Assembly: GCA_041447175.1 (NCBI GenBank) | Contig: CP166960.1 | Span: 767,507-831,506, forward strand | DNA from: Candidatus Bathyarchaeia archaeon | GTDB taxonomy: Archaea; Thermoproteota; Bathyarchaeia; Bathyarchaeales; Bathycorpusculaceae | Direction: 5' to 3' | Length of the DNA stretch: 64,000 bases | Shown: piece after piece, positions 43,606 through 52,661 of the stretch | Position numbering within the stretch: position 1 is the first letter of the stretch | Layout: every line of letters starts with the position of its first letter | The notes under the pieces: model-generated | Told to the model about the DNA's origin: nothing | The model's input: the letters and a program-made list of their open reading frames with translations, nothing else | The model's database searches: none | Made by a program: the position numbers and the translations under genes

Positions 43606-44517
43606 ATGGAAAGGTATGAACGAACAAAGCGGTTCATGGACTTAACCAAGGTTAAGCCCGGCAAAAAAGTCTGCTTAAAAGAGTTAGAAACGGGGTGGGC
43701 ACAAACCGAGGAAATGAAAATCATAGGAAAAAGCGAGCTGAAAGAAAGAGCCAATAAACTGTTAGAGCAAAACCGTGCAGATCTCGCAGAGGCGCAGGAA
43801 CTTCTCTACGCGGACGATACGTATGCAATTTTGATAGTTCTTCAGGGCATGGACGCTGCAGGGAAAGATGGCACAATAAAGCATGTTATGTCGGGTGTTA
43901 ATCCTCAAGGATGCCGCGTTACCAGCTTTAAGCAGCCTTCCGCCACGGAACTGGACCACGATTTCATGTGGCGCCAAGTCGTGGCGTTACCAGAAAAAGG
44001 CATGATTGGCATATTTAACCGGTCCTACTACGAAGAAGTTCTAGTGGTTAAGGTGCACCAGAATCTTTTGGATAACCAAAAACTTCCCTCCAGGAACTAT
44101 GGGCAAGAGTTTTGGGCGGCACGATACGAAGACATCTCCAATTATGAATGTTACCTTGTACGTAATGGCACCTTAATTCTGAAGTTTTTCCTCAATATTT
44201 CTAAGGATGAACAGAAGAAACGGTTTTTGGAACGGTTAAATAACTCGGCAAAGCACTGGAAGTTTTCTGCCTCCGACCTCAAAGAACGCGACTACTGGGA
44301 TGAATACACAAAAGCCTACGAGGACATGTTGAGTAACACCAGTACCAAATGGGCGCCTTGGTTCATAATTCCGGCGGATTACAAATGGGTAGCCCGTACT
44401 CTAGTCGGGGACATTATCACGAGTAGTATTTACTCGCTTAACCTCAAATACCCCGAGGTTGATGAACAGAAGCGCAAGGCAATTGAAGCCGCCAAAAAAC
44501 AGCTTGAAAACGAATAA
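43606..44517 (+). CDS. ppk2: PPK2 family polyphosphate kinase
   Basis: 303 residues. Walker A GMDAAGKDGT at 81-90, GVNPQGCRVTSFKQPS, FNRSYYEEVLV (Walker B region) and the lid KKRFLERLNNSAKHWKFS are PPK2 motifs. These enzymes phosphorylate AMP, ADP or GDP with polyphosphate. AAAAGGAG inside the end of the ATPase gene serves as its ribosome site, so the two are co-translated. The pairing suggests that polyphosphate may regenerate ATP for the pump. Confidence 0.9.
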   Translation: MERYERTKRFMDLTKVKPGKKVCLKELETGWAQTEEMKIIGKSELKERANKLLEQNRADLAEAQELLYADDTYAILIVLQGMDAAGKDGTIKHVMSGVNPQGCRVTSFKQPSATELDHDFMWRQVVALPEKGMIGIFNRSYYEEVLVVKVHQNLLDNQKLPSRNYGQEFWAARYEDISNYECYLVRNGTLILKFFLNISKDEQKKRFLERLNNSAKHWKFSASDLKERDYWDEYTKAYEDMLSNTSTKWAPWFIIPADYKWVARTLVGDIITSSIYSLNLKYPEVDEQKRKAIEAAKKQLENE

Positions 44518-44696
44518 CCCTACTCTTCCCAGTGCAGTTGTAGCTGCTAAGTCAGATAGCCCTATTTGAGCCTTCAAGCCAACTTACCCAAACTTCACTT
44601 CTCTTTGTCGTGTAGCTTACTGTTTGCATCTTGGGCGGTGTTGGTTTTGTAAGAAGAAGCGGGCAAGTGGCGCTTTGTCTTCGAATTACAGAAATG

Positions 44697-44704
44697 CTTT
44701 AAAT
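44697..44704 (+). promoter_or_regulatory. TATA-like box upstream of alaS
   Basis: CTTTAAAT lies about 43 nt before the ATG at 44743 and excludes upstream in-frame starts. Confidence 0.5.
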
Positions 44705-44742
44705 CTTGCGTGCTCGTAAACCCAACCATCAAATCTCAGTTC

Positions 44743-47559
44743 ATGGTGCCTACGATGTCAAAAAGTTTCCCAGCGGAACATTATGCTTTGCCCTTCTTCA
44801 AACAGGAGGGGTTTATCCGCAAAAAGTGCCCTCGATGTGGCGACTTCTTCTGGACCCAAAACCCAGACATGGAAACCTGCGGCGAAGCCAGCAGCGATGA
44901 ATGTGGCTGCTACACCTTCATAGGTAACCCCGCTGCAAGCAAACCATTCTCCTTGCATGAAATGCGTGAAGCCTTCCTGAGCTTCTTTGAGCGGAACGGT
45001 CACACCCGCATCAAACCCTACCCTGTGGTCGCGCGTTGGCGAAGCGACATCTACCTCACCCACGCCAGCATCATTGACTTTCAACCCTACGTTACTGAGG
45101 GCATCTCGCCGCCGCCAGCAAATCCGCTCGTGATTTCGCAACCCAGCATCCGCCTCACCGACATCCCCAACACAGGGCCAACCTTCGGCAGGCACTTGAC
45201 CATTTTTGAAATGGGCGGCGCACACGCCTTCAATTACCCCGACAAGGAGGTTTACTGGAAGGACCAAACAGCGCGTTTGCATCAGCAGTTTGCCACTGAG
45301 GTTTTGGGCATCAAATCTGACGAAGTCATCTACAAGGAAGGTGTCTGGGTTGGCGGAGGAAACGCTGGCCCCGATGTGGAATGCATCGTGCGCGGCTTGG
45401 AAGTGGGCACGCTGGTGTTCATGCAGTACAAGGTTGTAGGCGACGAGTTTGTGGAGTTGCCCATACGCACCGTAGACACTGGTTACGGTATTGACCGCTT
45501 CACGTGGATAAGCCAAGGTACTCCAAGCCTGTTTCAAGCCATCTACGGCGACATGCTAGAGAAGGTTTACTCGCTGGCAGGAATCACTAATGTTGACAAC
45601 GAGTTTCTCGCAAAAGTCGGCAAATACTCCGGCTTGGTGAATGTAGACAAAACCGCAAACCGCATGGTACTACGCAAACGCGTATCCCAGCTAACAGGCA
45701 TTGACCTGCAAACGCTGGAAAAACAACTTATCCCAATCGAGAACGCCTGGGCACTAACCGACCACACCAAAACCCTCTGCTTCATGCTCAGCGAAGGCGT
45801 AGTTCCCAGTAACATTCAGGAAGGCTACCTTGCGCGACTGCTGTTCCGCAGAGCATACCGTCTTGCACTCGGCTTGAACATGGACATTGACCGCTTGTTT
45901 GACGTGGTGGATTTGCAGGTGGCGCTGTGGGGCAAGGACTTCCCACAGATAAAAACCATGCACGGCGAAATCATCGAGATGCTCAAAATGGAGAAGGAAA
46001 AGTTCGAAGACACCCTCAAACGCGGCGAAGGCATGGTCAAACGCATCGCAGCCGACCTTAAAGCGAAAAACGCTTGCCAAATCTCCAACGAAACACTTTC
46101 GGAGCTGTATGATTCACATGGGCTGCCCCCTGAAATTGTGAAACAAGCTGCGGAAGCTGAAGGTGTCGCGGTTGAGGTTCCCGAGAACTTTTACTCTTTG
46201 GTGGCTGGTCGTCACATGCAGGCAAACAAGGCAACGGAGGAGGAGCCTGCGGCGGAGCATGCGTTGGAGGTTGCGGTTCAGGGGCTTACGCCAACAGAGT
46301 TGATGTTTTATCCTGAGCCTTACATGCGGGAATGGAACGCCAAAGTCCTCAAAGTCGTCAACGAACAGTACGTTGTGCTGGACAGGACCTGCTTTTACCC
46401 TGAAGGCGGCGGGCAACCCGCTGACCATGGCTACTTCGCTTATGGCGGTGGCGTGCAGGCGGAAGTTGTGGATGTGCAGAAGGTCGGCAGAGTTGTCTTG
46501 CACAAAGTCAAAACCGAAAACCCCCTACCCACCGAAGGCTCCAATGTGCACGGGATACTGGATTGGGAGAAACGCTACTCTCTCATGAAGGCACACACGG
46601 GCACGCACCTAATTAACGGGGCTGCACGGCGCGTTCTTGGGGAGCATGTTTGGCAAAGTGGCACCCAAAAAGGCGTCGAAAGCACAAGGTTAGACATTTC
46701 CCATTATTGCAGGTTAACCCAAGAGCAAGTGCACCGAATCGAGCAACTCGCCAACGAGGCAGTGCTGGCAAACATGCCCGTGGAAACCACCTGGTACCCG
46801 CGTAACGAAGCCGAAGCACGCTACGGATTCCGCCTCTACCAAGGCGGCGCAGTTCCAGGCAAAGACATCCGCGTGGTGAAAACGGGCAACTGGGACGTGG
46901 AAGCCTGCGCGGGCACGCACCTGAAAAGCACAGGCGAAATCGGCTACGTCAAAATCCTCAGCACCGAGCGGGTGCAGGATGGTGTGGAGCGGCTGGTTTA
47001 CGCGGTTGGCATGGCTGCAGTAAAAGCAGTTCAGAGGCAGGAAACCCTGTTGCAGAAGGTTGCCGAGACACTAAACGCGCCTATCGAGAAGGCGGATAAA
47101 ACTGCTGAGCGCATGGTTCGTGAGTTGAAAGAAGCTAATTCGGATAAGAAGAAGCTGCTTAAAGAGCTTGCAGCCAAAGAAAGCGGCGCGTTGGCGGAAT
47201 CTCAAGCTGAAGCCGAAGACGTTTCAGGAGTGAAACTGGTCAAACGGGACTTTGGCGCCGACGCGGACGTAAACCGCATGGTGCAGACCGCCAACGAAAT
47301 CATCAAACGCAACCAAGCAACCGCTATCCTGTTCTACGGTGCAGACCAGAAAACCGCAAAACTTCTTGTAATGGCAGGCGACGAAGCCGTGGCAAAGGGC
47401 GTGAACGCCGGCGATGTGGTTAAGCTGTCTGCTCCTGTTTTCGGAGGTGGCGGTGGTGGGCGACCGAATTTTGCGCAGGGTGGCGGAACCAAACCTGACA
47501 AACTTGCGGATGCGGTTAAAACTGCTGAAGAAGCCGTCAAAAAGCAGCTTCAGTCATAA
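44743..47559 (+). CDS. alaS: Alanyl-tRNA synthetase, archaeal type
   Basis: About 938 residues. An N-terminal Cys-rich zinc element (CPRCGDFFWT) is typical of archaeal AlaRS. The class II core has motif 1 to 3 regions (RWRSDIYLTHASI, MGGAHAFNYP, GYGIDRFTW). The editing domain has HTGTH and CAGTH zinc motifs, and the C-Ala domain ends with GGGGGGRPNFAQGGG. It charges tRNA-Ala and clears mischarged Ser and Gly. ATGs at 44743 and 44755 are both possible. Confidence 0.95.
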   Translation: MVPTMSKSFPAEHYALPFFKQEGFIRKKCPRCGDFFWTQNPDMETCGEASSDECGCYTFIGNPAASKPFSLHEMREAFLSFFERNGHTRIKPYPVVARWRSDIYLTHASIIDFQPYVTEGISPPPANPLVISQPSIRLTDIPNTGPTFGRHLTIFEMGGAHAFNYPDKEVYWKDQTARLHQQFATEVLGIKSDEVIYKEGVWVGGGNAGPDVECIVRGLEVGTLVFMQYKVVGDEFVELPIRTVDTGYGIDRFTWISQGTPSLFQAIYGDMLEKVYSLAGITNVDNEFLAKVGKYSGLVNVDKTANRMVLRKRVSQLTGIDLQTLEKQLIPIENAWALTDHTKTLCFMLSEGVVPSNIQEGYLARLLFRRAYRLALGLNMDIDRLFDVVDLQVALWGKDFPQIKTMHGEIIEMLKMEKEKFEDTLKRGEGMVKRIAADLKAKNACQISNETLSELYDSHGLPPEIVKQAAEAEGVAVEVPENFYSLVAGRHMQANKATEEEPAAEHALEVAVQGLTPTELMFYPEPYMREWNAKVLKVVNEQYVVLDRTCFYPEGGGQPADHGYFAYGGGVQAEVVDVQKVGRVVLHKVKTENPLPTEGSNVHGILDWEKRYSLMKAHTGTHLINGAARRVLGEHVWQSGTQKGVESTRLDISHYCRLTQEQVHRIEQLANEAVLANMPVETTWYPRNEAEARYGFRLYQGGAVPGKDIRVVKTGNWDVEACAGTHLKSTGEIGYVKILSTERVQDGVERLVYAVGMAAVKAVQRQETLLQKVAETLNAPIEKADKTAERMVRELKEANSDKKKLLKELAAKESGALAESQAEAEDVSGVKLVKRDFGADADVNRMVQTANEIIKRNQATAILFYGADQKTAKLLVMAGDEAVAKGVNAGDVVKLSAPVFGGGGGGRPNFAQGGGTKPDKLADAVKTAEEAVKKQLQS

Positions 47560-47915
47560 CCCTTTTTTGCCTTAAGCAGCTCTCCTCTTCGTGTTTTGGC
47601 GGGGGTTGTTTGAGGTTGCTTTTTCAATTTAGAACTTGAAAAGTCTTCCTGTTGCGTCTTAAAACGATTAAATATGGTGTCAGATGGTATGAAAAGGCAT
47701 TTTTTGGCGTTGGTTGTTGCTCTGGTTGGAGTTTTTTGTTGGGGCGACAAGTAGACGCTGTTTTGGAAGTGAAGATTTTCCCTGATTTGTCCTGAGTAGA
47801 TTGGTTTCTTTGTTTGCTAGAACGCCAAAAATCCGTGATTTCATAAAAAATCTACCAGAAAAAGAAAATGGGTTTGTCGCGCGTAGCGTATTCCTTTTTG
47901 GGTTAGTGTTGTGAT
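47560..47915. other. 356-nt intergenic region
   Basis: Convergent ends of alaS and the M64-VWA gene. It is T-rich on the plus strand, consistent with termination. A 20-26 residue hydrophobic frame near 47674-47754 (GMKRHFLALVVALVGVFCWG) follows a TTAAAT, but it is too short to support. Confidence 0.4.
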
Positions 47916-50684
47916 CTACTTTTTCACTTTTTTCTTAAACGCCGCTTCTTTCTTTGTCTCTGAGTCTTCCGCTATTGGATTACTGTCATTACAGTATCCT
48001 TCGAAACACTTGGTTGCTTTCTTGAAATCAAATCCCAACCGTTGCAGTTGTTTAATCATTTTGTCATCTATGGCTTCGTTGTCAATCAAACACCTAAACA
48101 GTTTACATAACCTCTGTTCATTATCCCGTTGACCGTCTGGCTTTGAGTCACCGCCAAAATATGCTGCAGCAGTCAAGGTTTGTTCACGCCAAAACTGAGA
48201 CCCGTACAATGTCTCGCCCATTGTTCTAACGCGCAACTTGTAAAGCCCAGACAACGTAGTTCTCAAGCGACCTTGAAATTGACCTGGTGCATACTCCTCC
48301 AAATTAAGTTCCAGCTGACTTCCATCGGGTAATGTTACTTCTGCCCAAACCTTCGCACGCTTCTCAACTGGCACGCCATATTCTTTCAAGCTCGCAAAAA
48401 CCCAAACATCCGTGTCCAGCGCAAAGTTTTTTTGTTGAACCTTGACTGCGAAGAACAGGTTTGAATAGCAATGAGCAATTAAATCGTAGGGCAAGTGCCC
48501 TTTACGGACTGCTTTTTTCAGAGAAGAATCTACGTCGGTAGAACGTAACTTGTTTTGGTCAAGCTTGATTATTGCCTTCCATGTGCCGTTGTGGCTGCCT
48601 TTGGGGTCACTGTGTATTGCAGGCAGTACGATTCGGTAGTAACTGAAATTGTTTTTGCTTACGAATTTAACAGGTGAGGACCCGCCGACCATTGAAGGGG
48701 TAACGAGTTTTCCGTTGGGTGTTTCAAGCTGGAAATCAATAATTGGAGCAACAGGGGACAGCAGGAAAACATCTATACCGTTATCGGATTCAATTACGTT
48801 GAAGGGTATACGATGTTCTACGCCAGGGTCAAGATTTCCATGGGGATCCAAGATTACGTTAGCGCTTGTGATGCCCGCGAGAATTTGAAGGAAGTACTTT
48901 TTAAGCAGCGCCTCCTGATCCGACGTCAAAGTTCCTGTTATAAGCAAATATCCATTGTGTCCCTGCGTCAAAGCATTCAAAGCAGCAGTGCTGATGTTTT
49001 CGGGATTTCCAAGACCAATCGCAAAAGTGTTTGCTGTTATACTGGAACTTATTTGTGATAGGTAAGGTGACGTGTTTTCTTTGCCGTCCGTGAGAACTAG
49101 TTGTGCGAGAACATCAAAAGGCGTTGAGGCGCCCGCTTGGCTTGCGTCAAGAGCCTGTTTTGAGGTAACAACTCCCGCTCCAATGGAAGTTGTTCCGTTT
49201 GGGTCCAACTCGGAGCTTGCTATGTGCCCTATTGCTGTTGAGCGCCCCGCGCCGGTCATTTCTGGTCCCGCTTGTGTGACCGGCATAAGAAGGTCAGCGG
49301 CTTGATTGAAGCGGACAATTCCTATGGAGTCGTCTTCCAACATGGCATCTACGAAGAGGTTTGCGGCTTCTCTTAATTTTTCTACTTTAATTACTCCATC
49401 GCCTGCGTCTTCAATCATGCTGCCCGAACGGTCTAAGACCAGTACAACCGCTGCTTTTGGTCGAGAAACTGTATTCGCGTTTATGTTGATGACCCACGTT
49501 TGTCCCGTTTCTGCACATTGAACTGTAACGGTGCCTGAACTTGTTGCGCCTGCGGTGGTGGAGGTATAAGAAAGCCAGATTTGAGCCTTGTTGACGGGTG
49601 TGGTTTTCGGTGGAGGGACAACAATGGATGTCCCAAAAGGTGTGCCAAAGCCGCTTGTTGGACCTGAAAGGATATTTAGTGTTTTTGGGGTATAATTGAC
49701 AATCTCAAAAACTATTGCTCGAAAGGTTGTAATGCCTGTTCCGCCGATGCCTTCAGGAATATCTGTGAAGGAGATGCTTGGGGTTAAAAGTGTTATGTAT
49801 TCGGCTGGCTGAAAAGGCGCTAAGGTTTGTCGTATGGCCCGTTCACAGACAGCGCAGAAGGGTACGCCCAGATTCCGCATCTTACAGTTATATTGGGGGC
49901 GGAAAATTCCGCAGTGATTATAATATGCGCCTTCAAAAGTTCCAACGGTATCTGGGGCTACGGGGTTTCCTTGCGTATCGCATTTTGTGCAGTCTGCATT
50001 TGTAGTTGTAGGGGTTGGTGTCGTTGTTGCAATCAAATCATCCCATTTGTTTGTTGCATTACTGTCCTTCGTGACATTTGCTGCGGTTGGTTCCCCTCCA
50101 GAATAGTGATCATGCCCCAGTTCACCTGAATTACATCCCTGATAGTATGGATATTCATCTGCAAGTTTAAACGCGGTATGCCCCATTTCATGAATTGCGC
50201 ATTCAATTCCTGAACTTGCTGTGAATTTAGCAACTGCTCCTCCAGAACCGCCACCTAATGACGTATTGACTATAACAAACACCATATGGAATTGGGGAAC
50301 TTGTGCACTTGCTACTGCAAATGCAGAGGCGTTATTTATTGTCACTAATCTACGAACTGTTCCATCCCCACAGGTTGTTGCGTCGAAATATGTGTGTACA
50401 CTTGCTCCTGAACCTACGCTGCCGTCGCTGCAACTTGCGGGGTCGTCAATTCCGCTATCTGTTGAGACTACGTCAACGCGGTAGACGTTTATTCCGCACC
50501 AAAGTTCATTGAATGGCGCTGTTGCGTAGATTCCGTCAATGGCGTCTCGGACGTCATTATGGTATTTGGTCATCTCTGATGCGCTATAGCCATCACCCAA
50601 AAACACTAAATTGTAGCGTAGCGACGCTGGTCCATGGTCCACAACCTTTGTTGTGCCAATTATGTATCCGTCAGATGTGGTCAT
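47916..50684 (-). CDS. M64-type zinc peptidase fused to a von Willebrand factor A domain
   Basis: 922 residues. The N-terminal part has NLVFLGDGYSASEM and the zinc motif HEMGH (165-169) with DEY (176-178), the pattern of the M64 (IgA peptidase) family. A Cys-rich segment (about 231-281) probably closes the peptidase domain. A beta-sandwich follows (about 300-405), then a VWA domain with the MIDAS sequence DRSGSM at 418-423 and an intact Asp-Thr rear. The last 300 residues are beta-rich. No signal peptide or membrane helix is seen, so it acts inside the cell or leaves by a non-Sec route. The ATG overlaps the upstream gene by 4 nt. Confidence 0.78.
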   Translation of the reverse strand: MTTSDGYIIGTTKVVDHGPASLRYNLVFLGDGYSASEMTKYHNDVRDAIDGIYATAPFNELWCGINVYRVDVVSTDSGIDDPASCSDGSVGSGASVHTYFDATTCGDGTVRRLVTINNASAFAVASAQVPQFHMVFVIVNTSLGGGSGGAVAKFTASSGIECAIHEMGHTAFKLADEYPYYQGCNSGELGHDHYSGGEPTAANVTKDSNATNKWDDLIATTTPTPTTTNADCTKCDTQGNPVAPDTVGTFEGAYYNHCGIFRPQYNCKMRNLGVPFCAVCERAIRQTLAPFQPAEYITLLTPSISFTDIPEGIGGTGITTFRAIVFEIVNYTPKTLNILSGPTSGFGTPFGTSIVVPPPKTTPVNKAQIWLSYTSTTAGATSSGTVTVQCAETGQTWVININANTVSRPKAAVVLVLDRSGSMIEDAGDGVIKVEKLREAANLFVDAMLEDDSIGIVRFNQAADLLMPVTQAGPEMTGAGRSTAIGHIASSELDPNGTTSIGAGVVTSKQALDASQAGASTPFDVLAQLVLTDGKENTSPYLSQISSSITANTFAIGLGNPENISTAALNALTQGHNGYLLITGTLTSDQEALLKKYFLQILAGITSANVILDPHGNLDPGVEHRIPFNVIESDNGIDVFLLSPVAPIIDFQLETPNGKLVTPSMVGGSSPVKFVSKNNFSYYRIVLPAIHSDPKGSHNGTWKAIIKLDQNKLRSTDVDSSLKKAVRKGHLPYDLIAHCYSNLFFAVKVQQKNFALDTDVWVFASLKEYGVPVEKRAKVWAEVTLPDGSQLELNLEEYAPGQFQGRLRTTLSGLYKLRVRTMGETLYGSQFWREQTLTAAAYFGGDSKPDGQRDNEQRLCKLFRCLIDNEAIDDKMIKQLQRLGFDFKKATKCFEGYCNDSNPIAEDSETKKEAAFKKKVKK

Positions 50685-51139
50685 GGTGTGTCCCCCTTTT
50701 GTCGTTTTTCTTTTAAAGCGAAGCTGGCGAGTTTCTTCGCAGGTTCATGTGCTCTTTTTGCGTCTAGTGGGCTACTAACAAGGTCAATCGATTCTGCCTC
50801 TGGCAAATCTGGAACAAGCAACACGAAGGTTCCTTGTGGATGTAAGATGGGTCGACGTACTATGTTTTTGTTAGCTGTGCCCAAGAAAATCTCAGTGTCG
50901 TATTGTATCGGGTTGTATTCAACGCGTGAAAAAAGGACTTTTCCTTCGCTGTCTTTAATCTCAATCCAGAATCCGCTGTGTTTTTCAGTCAGCGGCGTTG
51001 TGGTGGGGGGCGGAACAATCATGTTAACGCTGTGCCGATTAACTAAGCGTATTTTGTCTCGGTCGTATTCAAAAGTCAGGCGAAGTGCGTTATGTGAAAG
51101 TGGCTTTTTGGGTTGGGAATTTTTATCTTTCTTTTCCAC
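50681..51139 (-). CDS. Hypothetical partner of the M64-VWA protein
   Basis: 152 residues from a GTG at 51139. Both termini are Lys-rich. The middle is beta-rich (LRLTFEYDRDKIRLVNRHSVNMIVPPPT, then GFWIEIKDSEGKVLFSRVEY). No motif is recognised. The 4-nt overlap with the peptidase gene implies a functional pair, for example an inhibitor, chaperone or substrate. Confidence 0.65.
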   Translation of the reverse strand: MEKKDKNSQPKKPLSHNALRLTFEYDRDKIRLVNRHSVNMIVPPPTTTPLTEKHSGFWIEIKDSEGKVLFSRVEYNPIQYDTEIFLGTANKNIVRRPILHPQGTFVLLVPDLPEAESIDLVSSPLDAKRAHEPAKKLASFALKEKRQKGDTP

Positions 51140-51326
51140 TTTTCATAATTCTCCTTTAAGTGCTCATGATGCGCTAAATTGAGACATCAAAGGTTTCATA
51201 TTAAAAAATTTGAAACATTTGTCTTCGGAAAATAGCGCACGAATGTAGTGTCATGCCGCATGATTTAAACCTTCTTGAGGCGGAAGTATTAATATACTCA
51301 GGCAATCAATTCAAATCCTTGAGAAT

Positions 51327-51335
51327 CTATAAATA
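51327..51335 (+). promoter_or_regulatory. TATA-like box upstream of the GT4 gene
   Basis: CTATAAATA lies 44 nt before the TTG at 51379 and excludes the upstream ATG at 51253. Confidence 0.55.
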
Positions 51336-51378
51336 TGTATCAGACAATATTTTGAAAGATAAACAAGGTGAAAAAGTT

Positions 51379-52620
51379 TTGAGAATTGGGTTTTTCGTTT
51401 GGGAGTATCCGCCAGCGCTCGTTGGCGGTTTAGGAACTTACGCAGAATACGTAACGCAAGAATACGTTGACATTGGACACGACGTTTCCGTTTTTACCCT
51501 CAACCCCGGCAACCTGAAAACCCGCGAAATCCTGCGCGGCGTCGAAGTTCACCGCCCCTTAATTGCCGACGCCAGCAACGTTTTTCCCTTCTTCGTAACT
51601 GACGACCTCAAAAAATGGGGCACCAACATCAAACTTTTCAGTGACATCTTCACCTATAACATCCTTAGCGCCACCAAATTCATCAATGGACTAATCAAGA
51701 AAGAAAAATACGACTTTGACGTCGTCTGCGTTCATGACTGGCTCAGCAGCATCGCCGGCTTGGTTGTGAAAAACGAAACAAACATCCCTGTAGTTTTTCA
51801 TGCCCACAGCACGGAGTGGGGCAGAAGCAGTAGTCAAGGCTCCGAAGTGGTCAGCCACTTTGAAAGCGCCATGGCACAAAACGCCGACCGCATAATCACC
51901 GTCAGCTACGCAATGCAACGCGACCTTATTCAGCACGGGTGGCCGCAAAACAAAATCAGCATGGTCTGGAACGGCGTGGACACCAAACGTTACGACCCCC
52001 GCCTATACCCCAAAGAAGAAGTGCAAAGCATTCGAAAGCTGTACGGCATTCCTGATGACTGGAATATGGTTCTTTACGTGGGCAGATTGACCTGGGTGAA
52101 GGGCGTGCGCAACATTTTGCAAGCCATGCCAACGGTGCTTAAAGAATTCCCCAAAACTAAGCTGGTGATTCTGGGCAAGGGTGAAGAGCAACGAGACATC
52201 GTGGAAACTGCTGAACGCCTTAACATCAAAAACAACGTGGTGTACCGCTTTGACTTTGTTCCTGAAAGCGAACGCATCTTGCATTATGCGGCGGCAGACA
52301 TGTGCGTTTTTCCCTCAACCTACGAACCCTTTGGTATTGTCAGCCTCGAAGCCATGTCCATGGAGAAACCCGTCGTTGTGGGTGCCCGCGGCGTGGTGGG
52401 TTTTCGCGAGCAGGTTATTACTTCAGGACCCGACCAGTGTGGCTTACACATAAATGGCGAGGACCCCGCCGACATTGCTTGGGGCATCAAAGAAACCCTG
52501 CGTAACCCCGAAAATGCCCGTGTTTGGGGTGAAAATGGGCGCAAACGGGTTTTGGAGTTTTTCACTTGGCGCAAAGTCGCTGACGAAACCCTCAAAATCT
52601 ATGAGTCAATGCGTCCCTAA
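51379..52620 (+). CDS. GT4 family glycosyltransferase (glycogen/starch-synthase-like)
   Basis: 413 residues from a TTG that follows AAGGTGA. IGFFVWEYPPALVGGLGTYA carries the donor-loop glycines, HAHSTEWGRS lies in the N-terminal domain, LYVGRLTWVKGVRNILQAM opens the second Rossmann domain, and PSTYEPFGIVSLEAMSMEKPVV is the E-x7-E motif of GT-B retaining enzymes. Glycogen-synthase-like archaeal members use ADP- or UDP-glucose. The substrate cannot be fixed, and trehalose or glycoside synthesis is possible. Confidence 0.87.
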   Translation: MRIGFFVWEYPPALVGGLGTYAEYVTQEYVDIGHDVSVFTLNPGNLKTREILRGVEVHRPLIADASNVFPFFVTDDLKKWGTNIKLFSDIFTYNILSATKFINGLIKKEKYDFDVVCVHDWLSSIAGLVVKNETNIPVVFHAHSTEWGRSSSQGSEVVSHFESAMAQNADRIITVSYAMQRDLIQHGWPQNKISMVWNGVDTKRYDPRLYPKEEVQSIRKLYGIPDDWNMVLYVGRLTWVKGVRNILQAMPTVLKEFPKTKLVILGKGEEQRDIVETAERLNIKNNVVYRFDFVPESERILHYAAADMCVFPSTYEPFGIVSLEAMSMEKPVVVGARGVVGFREQVITSGPDQCGLHINGEDPADIAWGIKETLRNPENARVWGENGRKRVLEFFTWRKVADETLKIYESMRP

Positions 52621-52661
52621 CCTTCTTTCCAAAAACAACTTGAAAAAGAAGAAAAATTAAT

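Noticed and set aside
47550-47750. 66-codon Lys/Thr-rich minus-strand frame after alaS
   Set aside because: Low complexity, lies in a convergent terminator region, no ribosome site.
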